A stretch of 64,000 bases of DNA. It comes from an uncultured Prevotellaceae bacterium (GTDB lineage Bacteria > Bacteroidota > Bacteroidia > Bacteroidales > Bacteroidaceae). Where the stretch lies: assembly GCA_902778255.1 (NCBI GenBank), contig CACYXD010000005.1:179585-243584 (forward strand). The letters run 5' to 3'. The notes below the pieces were generated by a model, which ran no database searches, was not told the origin of the DNA, and saw only the letters and a list, made by a program, of their open reading frames with translations. The translations under genes and the position numbers were made by a program. Below, piece by piece: positions 28,218 to 36,482 of the stretch (positions are counted from its first letter, which is position 1; every line of letters begins with the position of its first letter).

Positions 28218-28283
28218 CCTGTTTCGTATTGCGTTTTAACCTGTTTCGTATTGCGTTTTAACCTGTTTCGTATTGCGTTTGAT
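28218..28283. repeat. 22-bp tandem repeat, three units
   Basis: Units of CCTGTTTCGTATTGCGTTTT plus two bases at 28218-28239, 28240-28261 and 28262-28283; the third diverges in its last three bases. It lies in the 597-bp gap between the secreted protein gene and amrS. Confidence 0.9.
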
Positions 28284-28351
28284 GCTGAATCGCATAGTGT
28301 TTTGTATTGAAACTCAATATGTTAGGGCTGCATTGCGATTGATCATGCCTT

Positions 28352-28381
28352 ATTACAGATGACAGATGACAGATGACAGTT
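28352..28381. repeat. inverted copy of the TGTCATC heptamer array
   Basis: ATTACAGATGACAG... is the reverse complement of the array at 28174-28196 with one extra 7-bp step. It could pair with either direct copy, looping out the 22-bp repeats or the AT-rich stretch. Confidence 0.85.
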
Positions 28382-28436
28382 GAAAAACAATGCCATTACC
28401 CTATACAGATAAAGTTCAACTTAGCTTCAATTTTTA

Positions 28437-28535
28437 GTTAATATATATTAATTTATTTATATATATATAAAAATATATGAATATATATAATATAATAATG
28501 TATATATATACATATAATAATATATAAAGATAGAT
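28437..28535. other. about 100 bp of nearly pure A+T
   Basis: Alternating TATATA-type sequence with almost no G or C, in otherwise balanced DNA. No gene is visible. It sits just before the right 35-bp direct repeat. It could be a melting, bending or nucleoid-protein site; nothing identifies it further. Confidence 0.7.
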
Positions 28536-28549
28536 TATAGGAGTAGGGG

Positions 28550-28584
28550 GGTACCTTGTTTTGTAACTGTCATCTGTCATCTGT
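28550..28584. repeat. 35-bp direct repeat, right copy
   Basis: One mismatch to 28159-28193. Its last base is also the last base of the amrS stop codon, so the repeat abuts the gene exactly. Confidence 0.9.
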
Positions 28585-29450
28585 CATACATTGCCCAGAT
28601 ACACATGAGCAATGCCTTCTTCCTCAGCAATATGCTTGGCTTCCCTAAGTGTATGCAAAGGTGTGGGCTGTAGGTCCTGCAACTTGTAGCGAGGGAAGAA
28701 GCGACTGAAATGCAGGGGAGCGTTGGCCAGATTGTGCTCTTTCAACCAACGGCACATCTGGCGTATAATGTCCATATCATCGTTGATGCCAGGAATCAGG
28801 AGATTGGTGATTTCCAACCATACGCCAGCCTCGTGCATCGCCTCAATCGTATCAAGGACGGGCTGCAGATGACCGCCACTGACACGCATATAGATGTCGT
28901 CGCTGAATGATTTAAGATCTACATTGGCGGCATCGAGATAGGGCAGCAGATCCTTGAGTGGCTGCTGACAGACATATCCTGCCGTGACGAGGATATTCCA
29001 AAGGCCCGCCTCATGAGCCAAACGTGCACAATCTGTGATATATTCCAGATAGGTAAGTGGCTCCGTGTAGGTATAGGCAATGCCAGGGCAACGGTGCTTC
29101 TCGCAGAGGGCAATGAGTGCTTCAGGCGAGAGATCGTAGTGAGGCACATCCGTGGGCGATGCCTGTGAGATATCGTGATTCTGGCAGTTCAGACAACGGA
29201 AGTTACAGCCTGTGCAGGCAAGAGAAAGACACTGGGTGCCTGGATGAAAATGATAGAGTGGCTTCTTCTCAACGGGATCGATGGCCAGCGAACAGGGTAG
29301 GGCATATACCTCGCTAAGGAGTACACCACCATCATTTCGTCGACTGCGACAGCGTCCCGTCTTACCATCGGCAATATGGCAGTGGTGCGGACAGAGCTGA
29401 CACTCTACTGCCCCACCTTCCAGCTTCTGATAATACCTGCACTCCATCAC
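28584..29450 (-). CDS. amrS: AmmeMemoRadiSam system radical SAM enzyme
   Basis: A 288-residue radical S-adenosylmethionine protein. The 4Fe-4S cluster motif is CNFRCLNC (in CLSLACTGCNFRCLNCQNHD, about residues 80-95). An N-terminal cysteine-rich segment (CQLCPHHCHIADGKTGRCRSRR) and the pyruvate-formate-lyase-activase-like barrel (GLWNILVTAGYVC; NVDLKSFSDDIYMRVSGG) fit the AmrS family. The AMMECR1 and MEMO partners are fused in the next gene upstream on the same strand. The reaction and substrate of the system are not established. Confidence 0.9.
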   Translation of the reverse strand: MMECRYYQKLEGGAVECQLCPHHCHIADGKTGRCRSRRNDGGVLLSEVYALPCSLAIDPVEKKPLYHFHPGTQCLSLACTGCNFRCLNCQNHDISQASPTDVPHYDLSPEALIALCEKHRCPGIAYTYTEPLTYLEYITDCARLAHEAGLWNILVTAGYVCQQPLKDLLPYLDAANVDLKSFSDDIYMRVSGGHLQPVLDTIEAMHEAGVWLEITNLLIPGINDDMDIIRQMCRWLKEHNLANAPLHFSRFFPRYKLQDLQPTPLHTLREAKHIAEEEGIAHVYLGNV

Positions 29451-29528
29451 TTAGAATTTAGAATTTAGAGTTTAGAATTTTGAGTTATTCTCGCTTCGCT
29501 GCGATTAAGAATTTAGAGTTTAGAATTT
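29451..29528. repeat. TTTAGAG/TTTAGAA heptamer arrays, two copies
   Basis: The 20-mer GAATTTAGAGTTTAGAATTT occurs at 29461-29480 and 29509-29528 in the gap between amrS and the fused gene, separated by a GC-richer hairpin-like stretch. The same heptamer appears inside the neighbouring coding sequence (29966-29999). Confidence 0.85.
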
Positions 29529-29545
29529 AATTTTTAACTCTTAAC

Positions 29546-31078
29546 TTAAAAAACTATCGCTTCGTAGACATACAGCTCCGCATCTTTCCATCCATCCCAT
29601 CCAAGGCCAGCCTTGTCCTGAGAACAATGGCCTACGAACTCTTCCTTGGTCCAGTTCACCTCATCAGCCACCTGAGGCAGGAACGTACCGCTTCTATGTC
29701 CCTTCTTGATGTAGATGCCGTGACGATGCAGTTCGAACTCGTCCAGACTCTGGATGCGTCGCATGGGTGTAAGCACCGATATCTCAATGTCTATATCGTC
29801 GAGTTCGTCTTTGGTCACAGGCATAAAGCGTGGGTCTTCAAAGGCTGCAGCTCGAGCCATTTCTGCCACGATTTCGTGAATCGGATAATCCTCGCCAAAG
29901 TGACCAATGCAGCCACGAAGTCTGCCGTGCTTGTGAAGAGAGACGAAGGCACCGCATTTCTGTTTTAGTGTAGAGTTTAGAGTGTAGAGTTTAGAGTTTG
30001 CTTCCGCTATCCGTTTGCCGTCCAGCGAGTCCTTGATGCTTTGCATGGCAATCTCCTTCAGGATTTTCTTATCTGCATTCGAGAGGGAAAACTCTCCTGG
30101 CTGTTTGCGCAGGATAGCAAATGAATGATAGCCCACCACTCTGCTATGATCGTGGTCGTCGATATCACCTGAGTTCTGATACATGATGTGCTTCACGGAA
30201 TAGTTGTCGTCGAGCATCATCATCAACGTGATAATGGCAAATGAGCCACAGGCACTGGTTGCCAGATTCCTTATGCCTCGCCGGGCATTCATCTCTATGG
30301 TCTTGATAAACTCCTCCACATCGCCCGTCTCAATGGCTTTGCCCGTCCGTGTATCCACTTCGCAGGCATCATCATACGCAGGATAGTGAGAGAAGTCGCT
30401 GCTGATCACAAAGAGGTTCTCGTCCGTGAAATAGGGCTTCAGCACCTCCGCCATCCGCTTCAATTTCTCGTAATCATTCGTTGAAATAACTATCGGCACA
30501 ATAGGCGGAAGATTCTCCTTAAACCGCCTTTGCAAAAACGGCAGTTGCACCTCCAGACAATGTTCCCTGTCGTGCGCCTTGGGCATATAACAAAACACAG
30601 AATCCGTTTCATCCGTTTCATCCGTGTTCGTATTATTCGTATTATTCGTATGATTCGCGTTCGTTAATGAAAGAGCCGTTTCGTGGTCCACCTTCACCTG
30701 TCCCAAGGGCGTAGCATAGTAGTCGGCCTCCGTATTCACCGACGCCCCATCAAGCCACTCATGATGGCTGGGACCCAACAGGAAGATGCGTTTATACTTC
30801 TTATTGACATCCAGCGTCATATAGGCAGACGCAGCCACATTGCCAGAAAAATAATAGCCAGCATGGGGCACAATGAGTGCCGCCACATCCTGATAGGCTG
30901 TACTATGGCTGTGAAGTGCCAAGAAACTATCCACCTCTTCACTCAGTTCCAGAGAATCACCCGTATAGAAACGGTCTGCCTGAGTAGCAGGGCGCACCAC
31001 AGGCTCTCGTGTCTGTCCTTTACACGAAGTCATCATAATCATTATTGCTATAAGTGTATAAATCTTACTCACCATCAA
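29546..31078 (-). CDS. AmmeMemoRadiSam fused protein: MEMO (AmrB) plus AMMECR1 (AmrA), with lipobox
   Basis: A 510-residue fusion. Residues about 40-310 are the MEMO/AmrB domain (ALIVPHAGYYFSGNVAAS; LGPSHHEWLDG; EVQLPFLQRRF; SSDFSHYPAYD; DIDDHDHSRVVGYHSF). Residues about 325-510 are AMMECR1/AmrA (KCGAFVSLHKHGRLRGCIG; MARAAAFEDPRF; IEISVLTP). The N-terminus (IAIMIMMTSCKGQ) looks like a lipoprotein signal with Cys about residue 19, unexpected for partners of a cytosolic radical SAM enzyme. Two repeat-derived insertions lie in frame: an Asn/Thr/Asp/Glu run in MEMO and SKLYTLNSTLK at the start of AMMECR1. Confidence 0.88.
   Translation of the reverse strand: MMVSKIYTLIAIMIMMTSCKGQTREPVVRPATQADRFYTGDSLELSEEVDSFLALHSHSTAYQDVAALIVPHAGYYFSGNVAASAYMTLDVNKKYKRIFLLGPSHHEWLDGASVNTEADYYATPLGQVKVDHETALSLTNANHTNNTNNTNTDETDETDSVFCYMPKAHDREHCLEVQLPFLQRRFKENLPPIVPIVISTNDYEKLKRMAEVLKPYFTDENLFVISSDFSHYPAYDDACEVDTRTGKAIETGDVEEFIKTIEMNARRGIRNLATSACGSFAIITLMMMLDDNYSVKHIMYQNSGDIDDHDHSRVVGYHSFAILRKQPGEFSLSNADKKILKEIAMQSIKDSLDGKRIAEANSKLYTLNSTLKQKCGAFVSLHKHGRLRGCIGHFGEDYPIHEIVAEMARAAAFEDPRFMPVTKDELDDIDIEISVLTPMRRIQSLDEFELHRHGIYIKKGHRSGTFLPQVADEVNWTKEEFVGHCSQDKAGLGWDGWKDAELYVYEAIVF
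29966..29999. repeat. TAGAGTT heptamer array inside the coding region
   Basis: TAGAGTT/TAGAGTG units at a 7-bp period, encoding on the minus strand part of SKLYTLNSTLK between the two domains of the fused protein. The sequence matches the intergenic arrays at 29451-29528. Confidence 0.85.
30602..30668. repeat. 9-bp tandem repeats inside the MEMO domain
   Basis: Minus-strand units ACGAATAAT and ACGGATGAA repeat at 9 bp and encode the low-complexity run NHTNNTNNTNTDETDETD. The 9-bp period preserves the frame. Confidence 0.85.
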
Positions 31079-31415
31079 AAGGTAACTTACCTAAATACTT
31101 GTCAAAGTCGCTTTGGAACAAACGATCTTGTACGATGCGGTACTTCTATTTGTCCTGACAATTTTGCCGACAGGTGCATTTTCCCAGGTTAAAAGTTATT
31201 CTTGCCCAGCATTGAGCGTTCTGTGTGCAAATATAATCAAAAATATCGAGATTACGATAAATCGCAACATAAATTAAGAAAAAGAGTGGTCTTTTTTATA
31301 TGGCAATAATCGCACAGATTTCTACTTGCAAAGAATTATCTGGAATTGCTTTGTAGTGTCATTTTTTTTTTGTAACTTTGCAGACAGAAAAGAAAAACAA
31401 ATAAATACTATAAAA
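31079..31415. promoter_or_regulatory. 337-bp divergent intergenic region with long leader and possible 25-residue open frame
   Basis: Minus-strand -7 box TATATTTG (31228-31235) would give the AmmeMemo gene a leader of about 150 nt. In it lies a small minus-strand frame (31102-31179) starting MHLSAKLSGQIEV and ending SFVPKRL, and a CAAAG-TCG-CTTTG hairpin. On the plus strand TTTG (31350-31353), 19 bp, TAACTTTG (31373-31380) is the promoter of the C69 peptidase gene. Confidence 0.6.
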
Positions 31416-33101
31416 ATGAAGAAAATCCTATTGATTGCAGCCCTGCTGCAACTCTTAACTTTTAACTGGCAACTCTCAACCGTCTCGGCCTGCACCAACT
31501 TTATCGTGGGTAAGAAGGCATCGGCCGACGGTTCGGTAATATGTTCGTATAGTGCCGATAGCTACGGTATGTTCCAAGGCTTGAAACATCAGCCTGCTGC
31601 CAAGCACGCAAAGGGCTCGATGCGCCAAGTCTATGATTGGGATACTAACAAGTACCTGGGTGAGATTGCTGAGGCCGAGGAGACCTACAACGTCATCGGC
31701 AACATCAACGAATGGCAGGTGACCATTGGTGAAACGACCTTTGGCGGACGCGAGGAGATGGTTGACACCACGGGTATCATCGACTATGGTTCGCTGATCT
31801 ATATCACCCTGCAGCGCGCCAAGACGGCTCGCCAGGCTATCGATATCATGACCTCGCTGGTAGAACAGTATGGCTACTGCTCAGAGGGCGAGACTTTTAC
31901 AATCTGCGACCCCAACGAGGCTTGGATCATGGAGATGATGGGTGCCTTCGTGCCCGATTCTGTCAAGAAGGGCATGAAGAAATCACAGCTCAAGCAACTG
32001 GGCCGTACGGTATGGGTGGCCCTGCGCATCCCCGATGATATGATTTGCGGACACGCTAACCAGAGCCGCATCACGAAGTTCAACATGAAAGACAAGTCGG
32101 GCGACGTGCGCTTCTCGAAGAACGTGGTCAGCTACGCCCGACTGATGGGCTGGTTCAGCGGTAAGGACGAGGACTTCAGTTATAATGCCGCTTATGCTGC
32201 ACCCGACTTCTCAGGTCGCCGTATCTGTGACGCTCGTGTGTGGAGTTTCTTTAATCGCTATGCCGACGGTATGGACCGTTATATTGCCTGGGCAGACGGT
32301 CACGACAAGGATGCTGAGGTGCTGCCCCTGTGGGTGAAGCCCAACAAGAAACTCACCGTTCACGATGTAGAGACGGCTATGCGCGACCACTTTGAGGATA
32401 CACCCTTTGCGCTGGATAGCGATATGGGTGGCGGCATCTGGGATATGCCTTATCGCCCTACACCTCTTTACTTCAAGGTCGATGGCAAGGACTATTTCAA
32501 CGAGCGTCCCGTATCTACACAGCAGGCAGGCTTCGTGTTTGTGAGTCAGATGCGCTCATGGTTGCCCCGAGAGGTGGGTGGCTGCTTCTGGTTTGCCAAT
32601 GATGATGGCAACATGGCACCCTTCACACCTGTTTATTGCTGCACTACGGAGGCTCCGCGCCCCTATAACACCCCAGGTGCCGACGAGCTGAACTTCTCGA
32701 TGGACAACGCCTACTGGGTACAGAACTGGGTGAGCAACATGGTGTATCCCCGCTATTCTATGCTCTTCCCATCGCTGAAAGAGGTGCGCGACTCGCTGGA
32801 TAACGCCTATTTCCATGCTCAGAAAGAGGTGGAAGATAAGGCTCTCACATTGGATGAAGCAGCCCGTACGAAATACCTCACTGCCTATACTGCCCAGAAG
32901 GCCGACCAGATGCTGGCACGCTGGAAGCAGTTGGCCACCTATCTTATCGTGAAATACAACGATATGACGGTGAAGCCCGAGGAGAACGGCAAGTTCACCC
33001 GCACGAAATACGGACTGGGCGCTACAGTAAAGCGTCCTGGCTATTCAGAGAAGTATGCGCGCGAAATCGTAAAACAGACAGGTAAAAAATTTGAGAAATG
33101 A
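31416..33101 (+). CDS. C69-family dipeptidase (secreted)
   Basis: A 561-residue peptidase of the N-terminal nucleophile C69 family. The ATG at 31416 gives a signal peptide (MKKILLIAALLQLL...) ending exactly at the nucleophile, ACTNFIVGKKASADGS, where the Cys becomes the new N-terminus. Further family features are IGETTFGGREEM, IMTSLVEQYGYCSEGETFTI and EAWIMEMMG. It is expected in the periplasm, releasing dipeptides. A 35-bp heptamer array lies inside the signal-peptide codons. Upstream in-frame codons are rejected because they precede the promoter's start point. Confidence 0.9.
   Translation: MKKILLIAALLQLLTFNWQLSTVSACTNFIVGKKASADGSVICSYSADSYGMFQGLKHQPAAKHAKGSMRQVYDWDTNKYLGEIAEAEETYNVIGNINEWQVTIGETTFGGREEMVDTTGIIDYGSLIYITLQRAKTARQAIDIMTSLVEQYGYCSEGETFTICDPNEAWIMEMMGAFVPDSVKKGMKKSQLKQLGRTVWVALRIPDDMICGHANQSRITKFNMKDKSGDVRFSKNVVSYARLMGWFSGKDEDFSYNAAYAAPDFSGRRICDARVWSFFNRYADGMDRYIAWADGHDKDAEVLPLWVKPNKKLTVHDVETAMRDHFEDTPFALDSDMGGGIWDMPYRPTPLYFKVDGKDYFNERPVSTQQAGFVFVSQMRSWLPREVGGCFWFANDDGNMAPFTPVYCCTTEAPRPYNTPGADELNFSMDNAYWVQNWVSNMVYPRYSMLFPSLKEVRDSLDNAYFHAQKEVEDKALTLDEAARTKYLTAYTAQKADQMLARWKQLATYLIVKYNDMTVKPEENGKFTRTKYGLGATVKRPGYSEKYAREIVKQTGKKFEK
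31449..31483 (+). repeat. five-unit heptamer array within signal-peptide codons
   Basis: CAACTCT, TAACTTT, TAACTGG, CAACTCT, CAACCGT: exact 7-bp period. It encodes QLLTFNWQLSTV of the C69 signal peptide, directly before the ACTNF cleavage site. Confidence 0.8.
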
Positions 33102-33102
33102 T

Positions 33103-33123
33103 TCTCAATTTTCAATTTTCAAT
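33103..33123 (+). repeat. TTTCAAT heptamer array, three units
   Basis: TCTCAAT, TTTCAAT, TTTCAAT, ending 5 bp before the ettA start codon, in the 27-bp gap after the C69 gene. Confidence 0.8.
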
Positions 33124-33128
33124 AAAAA

Positions 33129-34826
33129 ATGGCTACAGTTGACGATAAGAAAGTGATTTTCTCGATGGTTGGCGTAAGCAAGACCATTCAGCAGAATCAG
33201 AAACAAGTACTCAAGAATATATACCTCAGCTTCTTCTATGGTGCCAAGATTGGTATCATCGGTCTGAACGGTGCAGGTAAATCGACATTGATGAAAATCA
33301 TTGCCGGACTGGACCAGCAATATCAGGGCAACGTGGTGTGGAGCCCAGGCTACAGCGTGGGATACCTGCCACAGGAGCCGCCCTTGAATGAGGAGAAGAC
33401 CGTGAAGGAGAACGTGATGGAGGGCGTGCAGCACGTGTATGACGCGCTGGCAGAATACGACGAGATCAACGTGAAATTCGGTTTACCCGAATATTATGAA
33501 GACCCAGACAAGATGGATAAGTTGATGCAGCGTCAGGCCGAGCTGCAGGACATCATCGACGCGACGGATGCGTGGAATATGGACTCGAAGCTCGACCGTG
33601 CGATGGCTGCGCTGAACTGTCCGCCAGGCGACTGGAGCGTGAAGAACCTCTCAGGTGGTGAGCGTCGTCGCGTGGCCCTCTGCCGATTGCTGCTACAGAA
33701 GCCCGATGTGCTCTTGCTCGACGAGCCTACCAACCACTTGGATGCCGAGAGCATCGACTGGCTGGAGCAGCACCTGCAGCAGTACGAGGGTACGGTGATT
33801 GCCGTGACTCACGACCGCTACTTCCTGGACGATGTGGCTGAGTGGATTCTGGAACTGGATCGTGGCGAGGGTATTCCCTGGAAGGGAAATTACTCAAGTT
33901 GGCTGGAACAGAAGAGTCAGCGACTGGCTTTGGAGGAGAAGCAGGCCTCGAAGCGCAGGAAGACGCTGGAGCGCGAGCTGGAATGGGTGCGTATGGCGCC
34001 CAAGGCTCGTCAGGCAAAGGGAAAGGCCCGTCTGAACTCTTACGACAAGATGTTGAACGAGGAACAGAAGCAGAAGGAAGAAAAGCTGGAGATCTATATC
34101 CCCAACGGACCACGTCTGGGCAACAAGGTGATAGAGGCTTCGCACGTGGCCAAGGCATACGGCGATAAGGTGCTGTTCAGCGACCTGAACTTCAACCTGC
34201 CACCAAACGGTATCGTGGGTGTTATCGGTCCTAACGGAGCTGGTAAGACCACGCTCTTCCGACTCATCATGGGCTTGGAGCAGGCTGACGGTGGAACCTT
34301 TGAAGTGGGCGAGACCGTAAAACTCTCGTACGTAGATCAGCAGCATAAGGACATAGACCCAGAGAAAAGTGTCTATCAGGTGGTGAGTCAGGGCAACGAG
34401 ACCATCCGCATGGGCGGACGCGATGTCAACGTGCGCGCGTACCTTAGTAGATTTAACTTCAGCGGTGCCGATCAAGAGAAGAAATGCGGCGTGCTGTCAG
34501 GTGGTGAGCGCAACCGCCTGCATCTGGCTATTGCCCTGAAGCAGGAAGGCAACGTGTTGTTGCTCGACGAGCCCACGAACGATATCGACGTGAACACCCT
34601 ACGAGCTCTGGAGGAAGGTCTGGAGGCCTTTGCCGGATGCGCTGTCATCATCAGTCACGACCGATGGTTCCTGGATCGTATCTGTACGCATATCCTGGCC
34701 TACGAAGGCGACGGCAACGTATTCTATTTCGAGGGCAACTACAGCGAGTATGAGTCGAACAAGGCCATGCGCTTAGGACTGGAAGAGCCCAAACGTGCCC
34801 GTTATCGCAAACTGATGGACGAGTAG
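33129..34826 (+). CDS. ettA: energy-dependent translational throttle protein EttA (ABC-F)
   Basis: EttA binds the ribosomal E site and gates early elongation according to the ATP/ADP ratio. The 565-residue protein has two complete nucleotide-binding domains: Walker A GLNGAGKST and GPNGAGKTT, signatures LSGGERRRV and LSGGERNRL, Walker B LLDEPTNHLD and [10 protein letters not shown]. The EttA 'arm' lies between about residues 95 and 140, and the linker has MAPKARQAKGKARLNSYD. truA starts directly after its stop codon. In contrast to the YbiT-type protein at 15775, both ATP sites are intact. Confidence 0.95.
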   Translation: MATVDDKKVIFSMVGVSKTIQQNQKQVLKNIYLSFFYGAKIGIIGLNGAGKSTLMKIIAGLDQQYQGNVVWSPGYSVGYLPQEPPLNEEKTVKENVMEGVQHVYDALAEYDEINVKFGLPEYYEDPDKMDKLMQRQAELQDIIDATDAWNMDSKLDRAMAALNCPPGDWSVKNLSGGERRRVALCRLLLQKPDVLLLDEPTNHLDAESIDWLEQHLQQYEGTVIAVTHDRYFLDDVAEWILELDRGEGIPWKGNYSSWLEQKSQRLALEEKQASKRRKTLERELEWVRMAPKARQAKGKARLNSYDKMLNEEQKQKEEKLEIYIPNGPRLGNKVIEASHVAKAYGDKVLFSDLNFNLPPNGIVGVIGPNGAGKTTLFRLIMGLEQADGGTFEVGETVKLSYVDQQHKDIDPEKSVYQVVSQGNETIRMGGRDVNVRAYLSRFNFSGADQEKKCGVLSGGERNRLHLAIALKQEGNVLLLDEPTNDIDVNTLRALEEGLEAFAGCAVIISHDRWFLDRICTHILAYEGDGNVFYFEGNYSEYESNKAMRLGLEEPKRARYRKLMDE

Positions 34827-35555
34827 ATGAGATATTTCGTCACCTTGAGTTACGACGGAACCCGCTTCCATGGATGGCAGGTACAGCCCAACGGCATATC
34901 GGTGCAGGGGGAACTGCAGCGTAGCCTGTCCCTATTGCTGCGTGAGGATATACAGATCACAGGGGCAGGACGTACGGACGCTGGCGTTCATGCGAAGATG
35001 ATGGTGGCCCATTTCGATTCGGAGGCCGAGATAGACACCAGGCAACTGGCGTATAAGCTGAACAAGCTGCTGCCTCAGGATATTGCCGTGCAGAAGGTAG
35101 AACAGGTGAGCGACGAGATGCACGCTCGTTTCTCTGCTACCTCTCGTACTTATTATTATTATATCCATACGGAAAAGTCGCCCTTCGAACGCCATTACTC
35201 CTGCGAACTGCATTATCCCTTGGACTTCCAGAAGATGAACGAGGCGGCAAGGTTGTTGCTGGAATATGAGGACTTCGGAGCCTTCTGCAAGAGTCATGCC
35301 GACGTGAAGACCACGCTCTGCAAGGTGACATGTGCCCAGTGGCATCAGACATCGCCCACGACCTGGTATTTTGAAATCTCGGCTAACCGCTTCCTGAGGA
35401 ATATGGTGAGAGCCGTGGTGGGCACACTCATTGAGGTGGGGCGCGGACGTATGACGATAGATGATTTCCGTAAGGTCGTTGAGGGCAAGCGCCGTACTGA
35501 GGCGGGTGAGTCAATGCCTGGCAATGCCCTTTTCCTGGTTAAAGTTGATTATTAA
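34827..35555 (+). CDS. truA: tRNA pseudouridine(38-40) synthase
   Basis: TruA modifies uridines 38-40 of the anticodon stem-loop. At 242 residues it is the usual size, with the catalytic Asp in [11 protein letters not shown] (about residue 51), the start [19 protein letters not shown] and the C-terminal [20 protein letters not shown]. It begins with no gap after ettA and is followed 3 bp later by the EamA transporter. Confidence 0.96.
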   Translation: MRYFVTLSYDGTRFHGWQVQPNGISVQGELQRSLSLLLREDIQITGAGRTDAGVHAKMMVAHFDSEAEIDTRQLAYKLNKLLPQDIAVQKVEQVSDEMHARFSATSRTYYYYIHTEKSPFERHYSCELHYPLDFQKMNEAARLLLEYEDFGAFCKSHADVKTTLCKVTCAQWHQTSPTTWYFEISANRFLRNMVRAVVGTLIEVGRGRMTIDDFRKVVEGKRRTEAGESMPGNALFLVKVDY

Positions 35556-35558
35556 AAA

Positions 35559-36479
35559 ATGGCTTGGCTAATTCTTGCATTTTTGTCGGCAGCCTTCTTG
35601 GGTGTGTACGACTCGCTGAAAAAGAAGGCGCTGCGCAATAATGCCGTGATTCCGGTATTGTTTCTCAACACGCTGTTCTCATCCATCATCTTCCTACCGT
35701 TTATCGTGCTCAGCGCTACGTCAACGGCACTCGACGACAGTATGTTTCATGTGGCCAGTGGCGGATGGGAGATGCATAAGTACATCGTACTGAAGGCCGT
35801 TATCGTATTGTCGAGTTGGGTGCTCGGCTATTTCGGAATGAAGCATCTGCCCCTCACGATTGTAGGACCTATCAACGCTACGCGGCCTGTGATGGTGCTT
35901 GTGGGCGCTCTGCTGCTGTTTGGCGAACGGTTGAACGTATGGCAATGGGTGGGTGTGTCGCTGGCTGTCATCTCCTTTTTGTTGCTCAGCAGGAGCGGAA
36001 AGAAGGAGGGTATCGACTTCAAGCACGATCATTGGATATACATGATAGTAGGGGCTGCGGCACTGGGAGCTGTCAGCGGATTGTACGACAAATACCTGAT
36101 GGCACCTGAGAGTGAGGGCGGGGTAGGCCTCGACCGCATGATGGTGCAGTCGTGGTATAATATCTACCAGTGCTTTATGATGCTCCTGATGCTGATGCTG
36201 CTATGGTGGCCTAAGCGCCATCAGAATACACCGTTCCATTGGGACTGGGCAGTGATAGGAGTCAGCGTATTTCTCTCAACGGCCGACTTTATGTATTTCT
36301 ATTCCTTGAGTCTGCCGGATGCTATGATCAGTATCGTCTCAATGGTGCGCAGGGGCAGCGTCATCGTGTCGTTCATGTGCGGAGCTATGTTCTTCCACGA
36401 GAAGAACCTGAAAGCGAAAGCCGTGGATTTGGCATTGGTGCTCCTCGGAATGATATTCCTGTATATTGGTAGTAACTAA
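35559..36479 (+). CDS. EamA/DMT-family transporter
   Basis: A 306-residue membrane protein with about ten hydrophobic segments in two related halves, as in the drug/metabolite transporter superfamily (LGYFGMKHLPLTIVGPINATRPVMVLVGALLLFGERLN; FYSLSLPDAMISIVSMVRRGSVIVSFMCGAMFFHEK). The substrate is unknown. It is the last gene of the ettA-truA run and converges on the MBL-fold gene with a 3-bp gap. Confidence 0.85.
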   Translation: MAWLILAFLSAAFLGVYDSLKKKALRNNAVIPVLFLNTLFSSIIFLPFIVLSATSTALDDSMFHVASGGWEMHKYIVLKAVIVLSSWVLGYFGMKHLPLTIVGPINATRPVMVLVGALLLFGERLNVWQWVGVSLAVISFLLLSRSGKKEGIDFKHDHWIYMIVGAAALGAVSGLYDKYLMAPESEGGVGLDRMMVQSWYNIYQCFMMLLMLMLLWWPKRHQNTPFHWDWAVIGVSVFLSTADFMYFYSLSLPDAMISIVSMVRRGSVIVSFMCGAMFFHEKNLKAKAVDLALVLLGMIFLYIGSN

Positions 36480-36482
36480 TTC

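Noticed and set aside
28218-28283. CRISPR array
   Set aside because: Only three directly abutting 22-bp units with no spacers and no cas genes.
31326-31415. Upstream extension of the C69 peptidase
   Set aside because: It would begin ahead of the promoter and destroy the signal peptide that must end at the catalytic Cys.
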